Origin: JACVRN01 sp036389255
GTDB taxonomy: Bacteria > Acidobacteriota > Blastocatellia > Pyrinomonadales > Pyrinomonadaceae
Length of the DNA: 64,000 nucleotides
Assembly (NCBI GenBank): GCA_036389255.1
Contig: DASVQI010000029.1
Span: forward strand, 124,001-188,000
Reading direction: 5' to 3'
The notes below the pieces were generated by a model that saw only the letters and a list, made by a program, of their open reading frames with translations, did not search any database and had not been told where the DNA came from. The position numbers and the translations under genes were made by a program. Each line of letters opens with the position of its first letter. Within the stretch, counting starts at the first letter, position 1. Shown one piece after another: positions 1 to 8,244 of the stretch.

Positions 1-279
1 CTGTCCCTGCGGCGTTAGTGGCCGCGCGTTAGAGCCAGCCGGAGCACCGGTCGTCTGCGGCTGGTTTCCGGATGGAGCGATGTTAGTGCCGCTCGTAGAC
101 GGAGGCTGCGCTGTTGTCGCCGGGGGCGTGTTGGCTGAAGGCGCGGGCGTGACGGGCTGGCTCGTTGCAGCGCCCGGCTGTGTCTGCGCCTGCGCCGCGC
201 CGCCCGCGAGTAGAGTCAGGCACAGCAGCATGGAAGCCATCAGAACGCGAATCGTAAAAATTTGACCGGAGAGTTTCAT
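1..279 (-). CDS. Exported protein, N-terminal fragment (probable outer-membrane efflux channel)
   Basis: The reading frame opens with ATG at 279 and runs off the window edge, giving 93 residues. Residues 1-37 form a clear signal peptide: a basic start (MKLSGQIFTIR), a hydrophobic core (VLMASMLLCLTLLAG) and an AQAQ cleavage region. A disordered stretch rich in Pro, Thr, Gln and Ala follows, and no folded domain is reached. It lies 55 bp downstream of the RND pump gene on the same strand, in the place where a TolC-like outer-membrane factor normally completes a tetR-MFP-RND operon. That identity is inferred from gene order only; the visible residues do not prove it. Confidence 0.6.
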   Translation of the reverse strand, partial: MKLSGQIFTIRVLMASMLLCLTLLAGGAAQAQTQPGAATSQPVTPAPSANTPPATTAQPPSTSGTNIAPSGNQPQTTGAPAGSNARPLTPQGQ

Positions 280-299
280 AACTCGAATAAGCTTTTCAC

Positions 300-329
300 C
301 GGGCGCTTTTGTTCAAGAGAGCGCGCCCG
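300..329 (-). other. Intercistronic hairpin after the RND gene
   Basis: CGGGCGC at 300-306 pairs with GCGCCCG at 323-329 across a 16-nt loop, just after the RND stop codon. No U-tract follows on the minus strand. It looks like an mRNA processing or partial attenuation element between pump and channel genes rather than a full terminator. Confidence 0.35.
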
Positions 330-334
330 TCACC

Positions 335-3300
335 TCATTTACCAAACAGTCCCAGAAACGATGTCGTAGCAGTCGCGGCCTTGCGTCTGGCCCAACTGAA
401 CGTGCCTCTTACTCTTGAGCCGATTGCGCCCCACACGCGGCTGCGGCCGAGGTCGTCAAAGAGCGAGTAGAAGACCGGCACGGCCAGAAGCGTTAAGAGC
501 AGACAGAGGCTCTGCCCGCCGACTACAAGCACACCTATGGAGCGATTCGTGCCCGCGCCGGGGCCGCGTGACAGCACGAGCGGCATCATGCCAGCCACGA
601 GCGCTACTGTCGTCATCAATATGGGGCGCAGGCGGTCGCGGTTCGATTGAATAATCGCCTCGTATATGTCCATGCCGCGCGCCCTGAGTTCGTTCGTGTG
701 GTCAATCTGCAAGATGGCGTTCTTCTTAACCACGCCGAACAGCAGCAGCAGCCCCAGACCGGAGAAGATGTTCACGGTCTGGCCCGTCATAAGAAGGCTC
801 AGGATGCCGAACGGAATGGCGAGCGGCAGCGTCAGCAAGATAGTTACAGGATGTATGAAAGACTCGAACTGCGCCGCCAGCACCATGTACATGAAGACGA
901 ACGAGAGGACTATGGCCAGCAGGAAGTAGTAGCCCGCGCGGCCTAGCTCCTTTGAGCGCCCGGCCGTGCCAGTCGTATAAGCCGGGTCTACGTTCAGCTC
1001 GCGCACGAACTGATTCATGCGCTCAAGGACTGCCGCCTGCGAGCCGCCCGGTCGCACGTTAGCCAGAAGCGATACCTGTCGCTGGCGATTCAGCCGGTCA
1101 ATGGCGGAAGGCCCGGTGCCCTCTTCTATACGCACCAGATTGTCCAGAGAAACCCAGCCGACTTTAGCCGAAGGCACAATCATGCGGCTCAAGCCTTCAA
1201 CACTCGTGCGAAACTCGCCTATGGCTCGCACCCGCACGTCTCGCTGGTCTGTGCCTTCGTTGAAGGTAGTGACTTCCTGACCGGCTACGAGCGTGTTCAG
1301 AGCCTGCGCTATGTCGCCTACGCGCACGCCCAAATCAGCGGCGCGAGCGCGGTCAATCACCACGCGAAGCTCGGGCTTGCCCAGGACAAGCGTGGAGTCC
1401 GCGTCCACCACGTCGGGAATAGTCCTCATCTTGGCGAGCAGTTGTTCGGAATACTGCGTCAGCTTATCCAGCTCAGGGCCGCCTATGACGTATTGAATAT
1501 CGGCGTTGCGGAAGCCGCCGCCCGAGATGGCCGCCACCTGCTGGACGCTCGTCCGCAGCTCCTTCGGATAGTTCTCAAGAATCTTTCTAGCGGCGACCAT
1601 CAACTCGTCCTGTGTCTTGTCGCGCTCCTTAATGTCCTTGAGCTTGATGTAAATTGATGCGTTGTTGACAAGCTGCTGCTGGCCGCCGCCAATGGTCACG
1701 AGCGTATCTGTGACGCCGTCCAGCCCCTTTATCTCGCGCGCTATGCGCTCGACTATGGCGTCCGTGGCCGCCAGCGTGTAGCCTTCCGGCGCTCGCACGC
1801 TCACCTCAAACTGCGACTGGTCGTCTACGGGAAGAAAGTTCTTGCCGACCAGCATGAAGAGCGGGACGATGCTCACGATGACCAGCACGCAAAGACCGAC
1901 GACCATCCAGCGATGAGCCAAAGACCACCTGAGCATGGCCGTATAGGTTCTATCAATCGGGCGATACCAGCGAGACTCTTTTGAAGAATGCTCGTTTCTG
2001 GGCACGTCCGGCTTGATGGATTCCACCGGCCCCGCGCCTTCCTGCCACGGGTCGTCTTCGACATTCTTTGAAGGCTCGGGCTCGCTGGCCGTAACGCGTG
2101 ATTCGTTAGCCGCAACAACCAGATGCTCGCTCTCGGAAGGCTCGCTTCCGACATCAGCCGGGAGCGGGTCGTCCTTGCGCTTAATCAGGCGCGCGGCAAG
2201 CATAGGCGTCAGCGTGAACGAAACGATTAAAGAGACGCCTATGGCGAAGCTCGCCGTCAGGCCGAACGAGGACATGAAGCGGCCGACTATGCCGCCCATG
2301 AAGCCTACGGGAAGGAAGACCGCCAGCAGCGAGAGCGTCGTGGCCATGACGGCCATGCCTATCTCTTTAGTTCCCTCAATCGCGGCCTGAAACGGCGGCA
2401 TCCCCTTCTCTTCCACGAACCGGTAGATGTTCTCAAGGACGACAATCGCGTCGTCAATCACTATGCCTACCATCAGCGTCAGCGCCAGCATGGTGATTTG
2501 ATTCAGCGTGTAGCCCATGGCAGCCATCAAGCCGAAGGTGGCTATGATGGAGGTGGGGATGGCCAGAGCAGCTATGAAGGTAGAGCGAATGCTCCACAGG
2601 AAGATGAAGACGACGAGCGCGGCCAGTATGCCGCCCTCTATCAAGTGCGTCTCGATTGATTCTAGAGATGCCTTGATGAAGAGCGACTGGTCACCGACTA
2701 TCTCCGTCTTAAAGCCTGCGGGAAGCGTCGGCGCAATCTCCCTCAGACGCTCCTTGACGGCTTCAGCGACGGCGACAGTGTTCTGGCCCGACTGCTTCGA
2801 GACGACGAGCGTCACGGCCGGTTGCCCGTTCAGTTTGGCGGAAGTTCGCTGCTCTTCCGCGCCGTCTTCCGCGTATCCTATGTCGCTCAGCTTGACGGAG
2901 TAGTTGCCGCGCGTGGCGACGACCACGTTGTTGAACTCGGCAGGATTCAGAATGCGCCCCATGGTGCGCACCGTCAGCTCACGCGCGCCTTCATCAACGC
3001 GGCCTCCCGGCACCTCAAGGTTCTGCAAGCGCATGGCTGTGGCGACCTCGGCCACCGTGACGTTGAAGGCCCGCATCTTGTCCGGGTCAACCCAAATCTG
3101 AATCTCTCGCTCGCGGCCTCCGACAATCTCCACGTTGCCCACGCCGTTGATGGACTCTATGCGCTCCTTAATCTTCTTGTCGGCTACGTCCGTGACTTCG
3201 CGCAAAGAGCGAGGGGCGGAGACGGCTATGCGAAGCACGGGCGCGGCGTCCGTGTCGAGCTTCTGCACGATGGGCTGCTCTGCCGTCTCGGGCAGGTCGG

Positions 3301-3652
3301 AGACGATTAGATTGACCTTATCACGCACCTCCTGCGCGGCGATGTCCGCGTTCTTCTCAAGCAGGAACGTGATGAAGACCTGCGAGACGCCTTCGACGGA
3401 GGTCGAGCGAAGTTCGTCAATACCGCTAATAGTATTAACAGCGCCTTCCACCTTATCGGTTATCTCCGTCTCTATCTCCTGCGGGCTCGCGCCGGGATTG
3501 ATGACCGTTACGGTAATCGTAGGCAGGTCAATCTTAGGGAACAAATCCACGCCCAGAGATTTGAAGGAGAAGATGCCGACCACCGTCAGCGACAGAATCA
3601 ACATCGTCGCAAAGACCGGACGCCGCACACAGATTTCTGCAAGCTTTTGCAT
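335..3652 (-). CDS. RND-family inner-membrane efflux transporter (HAE1/AcrB type)
   Basis: This is the proton-driven inner-membrane pump of a tripartite efflux system, 1105 residues (family usually 1020-1080). The N-terminus (RRPVFATMLILSLTVVGIFS) is the typical TM1 of AcrB/MdtB-like pumps. Two periplasmic porter halves follow. TM4 carries the proton-relay acidic pair in GIVIDDAIVVLENIYR near residue 400. The C-terminal TM bundle contains VLAAQFESFIHP and GVVKKNAILQIDH, both typical of HAE1. An unusual acidic, Ser/Glu-rich cytoplasmic stretch of about 80 residues (roughly 497-575) sits between TM6 and TM7, longer than usual. It is co-transcribed with the fusion protein upstream, which ends 63 bp away. 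The substrate cannot be read from the sequence. Confidence 0.95.
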   Translation of the reverse strand: MQKLAEICVRRPVFATMLILSLTVVGIFSFKSLGVDLFPKIDLPTITVTVINPGASPQEIETEITDKVEGAVNTISGIDELRSTSVEGVSQVFITFLLEKNADIAAQEVRDKVNLIVSDLPETAEQPIVQKLDTDAAPVLRIAVSAPRSLREVTDVADKKIKERIESINGVGNVEIVGGREREIQIWVDPDKMRAFNVTVAEVATAMRLQNLEVPGGRVDEGARELTVRTMGRILNPAEFNNVVVATRGNYSVKLSDIGYAEDGAEEQRTSAKLNGQPAVTLVVSKQSGQNTVAVAEAVKERLREIAPTLPAGFKTEIVGDQSLFIKASLESIETHLIEGGILAALVVFIFLWSIRSTFIAALAIPTSIIATFGLMAAMGYTLNQITMLALTLMVGIVIDDAIVVLENIYRFVEEKGMPPFQAAIEGTKEIGMAVMATTLSLLAVFLPVGFMGGIVGRFMSSFGLTASFAIGVSLIVSFTLTPMLAARLIKRKDDPLPADVGSEPSESEHLVVAANESRVTASEPEPSKNVEDDPWQEGAGPVESIKPDVPRNEHSSKESRWYRPIDRTYTAMLRWSLAHRWMVVGLCVLVIVSIVPLFMLVGKNFLPVDDQSQFEVSVRAPEGYTLAATDAIVERIAREIKGLDGVTDTLVTIGGGQQQLVNNASIYIKLKDIKERDKTQDELMVAARKILENYPKELRTSVQQVAAISGGGFRNADIQYVIGGPELDKLTQYSEQLLAKMRTIPDVVDADSTLVLGKPELRVVIDRARAADLGVRVGDIAQALNTLVAGQEVTTFNEGTDQRDVRVRAIGEFRTSVEGLSRMIVPSAKVGWVSLDNLVRIEEGTGPSAIDRLNRQRQVSLLANVRPGGSQAAVLERMNQFVRELNVDPAYTTGTAGRSKELGRAGYYFLLAIVLSFVFMYMVLAAQFESFIHPVTILLTLPLAIPFGILSLLMTGQTVNIFSGLGLLLLFGVVKKNAILQIDHTNELRARGMDIYEAIIQSNRDRLRPILMTTVALVAGMMPLVLSRGPGAGTNRSIGVLVVGGQSLCLLLTLLAVPVFYSLFDDLGRSRVWGAIGSRVRGTFSWARRKAATATTSFLGLFGK

Positions 3653-3668
3653 GATAGATATCTATTCT

Positions 3669-3709
3669 TTGATTCACCGCTTCATTTTTTCGATGAGGCG
3701 GTGAACCAA
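3669..3709. repeat. Intergenic hairpin, TTGATTCACCG family
   Basis: A 17-nt left arm (3669-3685) and right arm (3693-3709) are complementary with two imperfect pairs, around a T-rich loop. It fills the gap between the fusion-protein stop and the RND start. The sequence TTGATTCACCG recurs at about 11568 and 20859, so this is a dispersed element and not a local accident. Confidence 0.75.
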
Positions 3710-3714
3710 TTTCT

Positions 3715-4974
3715 TTACTGCCGGACGGGCATGCCGTCGTTCAATAGCTCCACGTTGCTGGTGGCAACGATCTCATCTGCGGCCACACCGCTTCTAACCT
3801 CTACAAGGTCGCCTTCCGTCTGTCCTAGCTGCACTATGCGCTGCTGCGCTATGCCGTCTTTAATGACGAAGACGCGGCTCGTGCCCGCTTCGGTCTTCAC
3901 GGCGCGTAGTGGCACTAGCACGGCCGGGTCGCTCTGCGGCATGAGTATTCGCACGGTGGCGAATTGGCCGGGCTTAAGAAGATTGTCCGCGTTATCAACC
4001 TCGGCCTCTACAGTCAGCGTGCGCGAGTTCGCCGTCACGCTGGGCGAGATGTGATGCACGCGCCCGCTAAAGGTGCGGTCGGGATAGGTGCTCACGGTGA
4101 CGGAGACGCTCTGTCCGACCTGCACGTTCGACACGGCCTGCTCGGGGATGTCTATGCGCATGCGCAAAGGGTTGGTGCGAACAATCGTGGCAATCTTTGA
4201 AGAGGGCGTGACGTATTCGCCTACGTCCGCCGGACGGTCTGAGACAAAGCCAGCGATGGGCGCTGTCACGACCGCGTCGGCTATAGCCTTGCGTGCAGAC
4301 GCGACCTGCGTTTGCGCTGCGTCAACAGCCGCGCGGGCCGTGGCTACACCCGCATAGTTCTGTCTTGCCTGCGTGCGTATGGCTTCCAACTGCTGCTGTA
4401 GCTGGTCGCGCTGCGCCTTCTGCTGGTCGTAGGCAGAGCGCGACACGTCGCCCGTCTCTATCAAGCGCTCGAAGCGGCGCAACTGCTTCTCGGCAAGCTC
4501 AAGCGCGACGCGGGCTGAAGCGACTTCGGCCACGCGTTCGGGGTCGAAGCTCTGGCCCTGTCTCAAGCCAAGACGCGCTTCGGCCTGCCTTACCTGCGAC
4601 TGCGCCTGAGCGACCTGCGCCGTGGCCTGATCGAGCCTTATGCGCGAGTCTCTATCGTCCAGCCGAACGAGAACCGCGCCCTTCTGCACGAAGGTTCCGA
4701 GGTCAACGCCGACCGATACGACCTTTCCGGATGTGGCCGGGGCCACGTCCGTCTGCTCGTCTGCGGCAAAGCTGCCGGTGGCTTCAAGAAAGCGCGGCAA
4801 CTGTCGCATGATGGCCGGTGTCGTAGTGACTTCGACGACCGTCACCTGCTGCGTCGTGGTGGTCACGTTCTTGTTCGCCTGCGCCTTGGAGCGGTTGCAG
4901 GCTACGGCCAACAGGCTGAGGCCCGTTAAAGCTAAAAGGAGTGTTAATGCTTTTACCTGTGTTCGGGAGATCAT
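3715..4974 (-). CDS. Efflux RND periplasmic adaptor (membrane-fusion) lipoprotein
   Basis: The adaptor links the RND pump to an outer-membrane channel. The 419 residues start with a lipoprotein signal (LALTGLSLLAVACNRS, lipobox cysteine near residue 26). A biotinyl-lipoyl-like half (SFAADEQTDVAPATSGKVVS), a long alpha-hairpin rich in Gln/Ala/Arg (about 110-235), the second lipoyl half (VTAPIAGFVSDRPADVGEYV) and a beta-barrel with a C-terminal membrane-proximal domain follow, the standard HlyD/AcrA order. Its start codon overlaps the tetR stop in an ATGA junction, so the two genes are translationally coupled. The unusually long hairpin heptads fit a TolC-docking adaptor. Confidence 0.94.
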   Translation of the reverse strand: MISRTQVKALTLLLALTGLSLLAVACNRSKAQANKNVTTTTQQVTVVEVTTTPAIMRQLPRFLEATGSFAADEQTDVAPATSGKVVSVGVDLGTFVQKGAVLVRLDDRDSRIRLDQATAQVAQAQSQVRQAEARLGLRQGQSFDPERVAEVASARVALELAEKQLRRFERLIETGDVSRSAYDQQKAQRDQLQQQLEAIRTQARQNYAGVATARAAVDAAQTQVASARKAIADAVVTAPIAGFVSDRPADVGEYVTPSSKIATIVRTNPLRMRIDIPEQAVSNVQVGQSVSVTVSTYPDRTFSGRVHHISPSVTANSRTLTVEAEVDNADNLLKPGQFATVRILMPQSDPAVLVPLRAVKTEAGTSRVFVIKDGIAQQRIVQLGQTEGDLVEVRSGVAADEIVATSNVELLNDGMPVRQ

Positions 4975-5711
4975 CGTGACTGTTTCTTCTTAATCCTTGT
5001 CTGGTTCAGGTTCGTGCGGCGAGCCGTACGCTTCTTCTCTACATCGGGAACGGTGATTCCCTTCAGCAGTACTTCGGTGAAGGAGCGCGCGGCCTCTTCG
5101 TTTGAAATATCAAGCAGGCGGCGCTTCGTATCCCAGAGGTTGTTGTTGAGCGAGTGATGTATGAGCGTGCCTATGAAAGTGCGAACTACCACACGCGGCT
5201 CTATATCAATCATGGCGCCGTCACGCTGCCGCTCCTCTATATAAGCGCCCAAAAATTCGTAGAACTCCGTGACGGTTCGCTCCCAGAACATCTGCGCCAA
5301 CTCGTGCCCTTCGAGCGCCGCGTAGAGCAGCAGTCGCTGAAACTCCTTGTCGTCCTCGTGATGCTGAAGAGCATGAAAGGCCAGTCCCTCGAAGACCGCG
5401 CGGTCGTCCTTGCGACGTATGGCGTCACCGACTATCTCGCTCGGGTTGTCTATGCCGCCCTCGCAGGAAACGTGGTCTATGATGGCGCGGTAGAGTTCTT
5501 CCTTGGTGGCGAAGTGGCGGAAGATTATGGCCTCCGAGACGCCTGCGGCCTGCGCTATCTCCTTGGTAGTGGTGCCGCGAAAACCGCGTTGCGAAAAGAG
5601 CTTGACGGCGACGCGAACGATTTCGCGGCGGCGCTCTTCCGCAGACAGGCGTGCAGTGGCAGCAGCCGGCGCTGCGGGCACACTCTTAGAAGGGTTCAGT
5701 TCTTTACTCAT
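4971..5711 (-). CDS. TetR-family transcriptional repressor of the efflux operon
   Basis: A 246-residue regulator with the TetR helix-turn-helix at about 24-75 (RRREIVRVAVKLFSQRGF, then TTTKEIAQAAGVSEAIIFRH). The C-terminal ligand domain is generic, and the tail is Arg/Lys-rich. It is the first gene of the tetR-MFP-RND operon and overlaps the next gene by 4 nt. A perfect 16-bp palindrome 24 bp upstream of the ATG is the likely autoregulatory operator. By analogy with AcrR/TtgR regulators it would be released by pump substrates; the ligand is unknown. Confidence 0.92.
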   Translation of the reverse strand: MSKELNPSKSVPAAPAAATARLSAEERRREIVRVAVKLFSQRGFRGTTTKEIAQAAGVSEAIIFRHFATKEELYRAIIDHVSCEGGIDNPSEIVGDAIRRKDDRAVFEGLAFHALQHHEDDKEFQRLLLYAALEGHELAQMFWERTVTEFYEFLGAYIEERQRDGAMIDIEPRVVVRTFIGTLIHHSLNNNLWDTKRRLLDISNEEAARSFTEVLLKGITVPDVEKKRTARRTNLNQTRIKKKQSR

Positions 5712-5734
5712 TAAATATTCTCTGGCGGCGATTA

Positions 5735-5750
5735 AAGTAAGTACTTACTT
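5735..5750. promoter_or_regulatory. Palindromic TetR operator
   Basis: AAGTAAGTACTTACTT is a perfect 16-bp inverted repeat, starting 24 bp before the tetR ATG on the other strand. Size and symmetry fit a TetR dimer site, and its position supports autorepression of the efflux operon. Binding is inferred. Confidence 0.7.
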
Positions 5751-6085
5751 ACCATCTTCGATGTACGCTGTCAAGCGAGCAAGGGTTTCAAGAAAATTAA
5801 CTTTGCTGCGACAGTAATTTGACGAAAAAGCCTGTACTGTTCCCGACCTTTGCGCTATCTTTACACGTACCTTTTCGCAACAAAAATGGTAAGCGGCGCA
5901 TCCGGCCTTCTCATTAGCGAAAGCGCTCTTTTATTCGCTTTCGGTGTGGGCTGGGCCGCATCGGCACATTGTTTGCTCTCAAATGGCGGGAATGAGCCGT
6001 TTTCTTCCAGACCCTGTGCGCTCTCTTTGGTGAGGACGATGCAGAAGGTCGGGGGATAAATTTTAGAATTTTAAGGAGAAGAGAA
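5751..6085. other. Divergent intergenic region, no gene seen
   Basis: This separates the efflux operon from the YqjD-like operon. No convincing coding potential is seen; the open frame at 5850-6059 has no ribosome-binding site and low-complexity composition. A strong ribosome-binding site (AAGGAG, 6073-6078) precedes the ATG at 6086. TTGACG at 5819 has no matching -10 at proper spacing. Confidence 0.5.
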
Positions 6086-6559
6086 ATGTCACAGAACTAT
6101 TCGTCAGGTGGATCAACCCCCGGACAGGGCACAGGCGGCGCTGGCACAGGCGCGACCGACGCCGGAACAACGCGTGATACCAGCACCGGCGCCGGCGGAA
6201 CAGGCGCAGGCGGTACGGGCGCGGGTGGAACGGGCGCGGGACAGAGCATGACCACGGGCAGTGGCGGCGGCGGACAGGGCGCGGGCGGCGGAACCGGTGC
6301 TGGTACGGCTGCGGGCCTCGCGCAGACCGCACAGGAATACGGACAGAAGATTGCGGGCGCGGCCTCCACGGCCAAAGATTACGTCTCGGACAAGGTGAGC
6401 GTGGTCGGGGACAAGCTGGGCGAGCTGCGCAACAAGGATTTCTCGGAAGTCGCCACGGAAGCCAAAGAGTATGCACGCCAGAATCCGGGCCAGGCGCTGC
6501 TTATCTCGGCCGCAGCAGGTTTCGTGCTGGGGCTGTTGATTCGCGGAAGCAGACGATAA
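6086..6559 (+). CDS. ElaB/YqjD/DUF883-type membrane-anchored protein with Gly-rich N-terminus
   Basis: 157 residues. The first 75 are a low-complexity Gly/Thr/Ala region with repeated GAGGT units. Residues 76-130 form an amphipathic helix (AQEYGQKIAGAASTAKDYVS, then DKLGELRNKD). The C-terminus (EYARQNPGQALLISAAAGF, then VLGLLIRGSRR) is the signature single tail-anchor helix of the ElaB/YqjD/DUF883 family. In E. coli, YqjD anchors ribosomes to the inner membrane in stationary phase; whether this homologue does so is unknown. The AAGGAG site 8 nt upstream supports the start. It is the first gene of a yqjD-yqjE-like trio. Confidence 0.85.
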   Translation: MSQNYSSGGSTPGQGTGGAGTGATDAGTTRDTSTGAGGTGAGGTGAGGTGAGQSMTTGSGGGGQGAGGGTGAGTAAGLAQTAQEYGQKIAGAASTAKDYVSDKVSVVGDKLGELRNKDFSEVATEAKEYARQNPGQALLISAAAGFVLGLLIRGSRR

Positions 6560-6563
6560 AAGC

Positions 6564-6645
6564 AGTGACAAGTGATAAGTGACGAGTGACGGGCCTCAAA
6601 AGAGCTTGTTCTTAACTCGTCACTTGTCACGGAGTCACTTATCAC
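6564..6645. repeat. Heptamer-repeat hairpin (AGTGACR family)
   Basis: The left arm (6564-6590) is four tandem copies of a heptamer close to AGTGACA/AGTGATA/AGTGACG. The right arm (6615-6645) is the complementary series (ACTCGTC, ACTTGTC and so on) with a short interruption. It begins 5 nt after the upstream stop. The same family occurs at 9138-9201 and 40117-40197. Confidence 0.85.
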
Positions 6646-6670
6646 CATTTTCATAAGGGAGGCACAAGCG

Positions 6671-7123
6671 ATGGCCGATTTAGAGAGAAGCACGGCGACC
6701 GCGCCCGCCCCTAGTGCGACGAGCGAGCTTGAGCAGTTGCCGTCGCTTTTCGGGCGTCTGGGCGACGACGTGATGAAGCTGCTGGACACCAAGTTCAGCT
6801 TGCTGAAAGTCGAGTTGTCAGAGGATATAAGCGTTTATGCGCGCGGCGCGGCCTTCATAGCCGTGGGTGGGTTAGTAGCGGCTATAGGTTTCGCGCTTCT
6901 GAACATAGCGCTGGCGCTGGGCATCTCGGCATTCATGCCTGCGGACTGGCAACAGGCATCACGTTACGCCGTCGGCTTTGTCGTCACGGGCATCCTCTAT
7001 CTTATCGTCGGCGGCATCATCGTCATGGTGATGAAGAACAAGCTGGCGCATAGAGACCTTGTGCCGGGCAGGAGCGTTGAAGAACTCAGAAAGGATAAAG
7101 AATGGCTGAAGAAAGAAATGTAG
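6671..7123 (+). CDS. YqjE-like / phage holin-family (holin superfamily III) membrane protein
   Basis: 150 residues with two hydrophobic segments at about 57-86 (AAFIAVGGLVAAIGFALLNI) and 98-122 (AVGFVVTGILYLIVGGIIVM). An amphipathic helix (LLDTKFSLLKVELSEDISVY) precedes them, the usual plan of the YqjE/holin-X family (PF07332-like). It sits between YqjD-like and DUF3618-like genes, the same neighbourhood as yqjD-yqjE-yqjK in Proteobacteria. The downstream start overlaps its 3' end by 22 nt. An AGGGAGG-like ribosome site lies before the ATG. The name holin reflects family resemblance, not a lysis role. Confidence 0.8.
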   Translation: MADLERSTATAPAPSATSELEQLPSLFGRLGDDVMKLLDTKFSLLKVELSEDISVYARGAAFIAVGGLVAAIGFALLNIALALGISAFMPADWQQASRYAVGFVVTGILYLIVGGIIVMVMKNKLAHRDLVPGRSVEELRKDKEWLKKEM

Positions 7124-8037
7124 GCGTGGCGCGCGCCCAGGAACCGGGCGACACCGATTCCACCAAAGCCGAGCTTCAGCGCCGCATGGAAGAGGCGCGC
7201 GAATCCATCACACAAACCGTTACGGAGATCAAGGACACAGTGACAAACCAATATCAAGCGGTCAGAGAGACGGTGTCGGAAGCCCTAGACTGGCGCGAGC
7301 AGTATCGCAAACGCCCCGTGGCCTTCTCACTTGGGGCTCTCTCAGCCGGATTCTTACTGGGCTACACGGTCGCGGGAACCTTTAAGGGCGGCGGCGACTA
7401 TACGGATGAGGCTGATTACGCCGACTACAGGGAGTCGGACGCCTTCGCCACCACTGGCGCAGAGCCTGCGAAGCTTTCGTCTTCGCCTTATGCCGAAAGG
7501 AGACTGGCTAGACCGGCCATGTCCGCGCCCGACCCGTCCCCTGTGAGCGCAGGCACGACGGGCTCTTCTGCCAGCTATGCTTCCGGCTCCGGCGGCTACG
7601 GGCAGTCGGGCTCGATTCAGGCGCTCGCAGAGACTGGCTCCCAGTCGGGTGATGCTGAGCCGGACAAGCCCGGCATCATTGACCGGTTCAAGGAGACACG
7701 CGCTTACGACAAGCTACAGCAGGAAGTCTCCGTGCTGGGCGACCGCTTCATAGAGGAGCTGTCTAGCGTAGGGCGCAACGTAGTTCTGCCTGCGCTCTTC
7801 GCCAAGGTCAAAGACCTCTTCGGCGTAGACCTAGCCAACAAGCAGCAAGGCACGGGCGGTCAGAGACAGACCGGCACCACGGGCGGCGCGGCTTCAGGCG
7901 CACAGGGCGCTTACGCGGGCGGAAGCGGTCAAACGTCCGGCGGCGGCACGAGCGGCGCTGCGGGCGCATCCGGCACAGGGGGGACTGCTGCCGGTGGCGG
8001 CCCTTCTTACGCCACCAGCGAAAATCGCGGCTACTAG
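7102..8037 (+). CDS. DUF3618-like membrane-associated protein with disordered Gly-rich tail
   Basis: 311 residues. The N-terminal 60 residues are a charged helix (KAELQRRMEEARESITQTVT) typical of DUF3618/YqjD-type proteins. A single membrane segment follows (PVAFSLGALSAGFLLGYTVA, about 73-93). Then comes a Ser/Gly/Pro-rich linker, a second helical block (about 185-250, DRFKETRAYDKLQQEVSVLG) and a Gly/Thr/Ser-rich C-terminus. The gene overlaps the YqjE-like gene by 22 nt, so translational coupling is likely, and it is followed by an intrinsic terminator. It is longer than usual family members because of the disordered tail. Function is unknown; an envelope-stress or membrane-scaffold role is plausible. 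Confidence 0.75.
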   Translation: MAEERNVGVARAQEPGDTDSTKAELQRRMEEARESITQTVTEIKDTVTNQYQAVRETVSEALDWREQYRKRPVAFSLGALSAGFLLGYTVAGTFKGGGDYTDEADYADYRESDAFATTGAEPAKLSSSPYAERRLARPAMSAPDPSPVSAGTTGSSASYASGSGGYGQSGSIQALAETGSQSGDAEPDKPGIIDRFKETRAYDKLQQEVSVLGDRFIEELSSVGRNVVLPALFAKVKDLFGVDLANKQQGTGGQRQTGTTGGAASGAQGAYAGGSGQTSGGGTSGAAGASGTGGTAAGGGPSYATSENRGY

Positions 8038-8104
8038 ACGCCGGTTCGTAGAAGGTGCGCTAGGGCATCACGGGTGGCCCATTCAAGGGCCAGACCTGTA
8101 ATCG

Positions 8105-8141
8105 AGGGCGAGCTTTAGTTAGTTCTGAGGCTCGCCCTTTA
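8105..8141 (+). terminator. Intrinsic-terminator-like hairpin after the YqjD/YqjE operon
   Basis: AGGGCGAGC (8105-8113) pairs perfectly with GCTCGCCCT (8130-8138) across a 16-nt loop, followed by a short TTTAT. It lies 68 bp after the operon's last stop. The U-tract is short, so efficiency is uncertain. Confidence 0.6.
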
Positions 8142-8244
8142 TGACAAATGGCGCGCGGGCCGCGCTTTCGTCTTCGCGCACCATTTCAAAGTAGAGAGTT
8201 CAGGCTTCTAAGCTCTTTTGATTTCATCTTCCGAAAGTGTCTCT

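Noticed and set aside
5850..6059. Small ORF between the efflux and YqjD-like operons
   Set aside because: No ribosome site, no family features, and atypical composition.
6671..7123. Prophage remnant because of the holin-family label
   Set aside because: The gene sits in a YqjD/YqjE-type chromosomal trio and no other phage gene is near.
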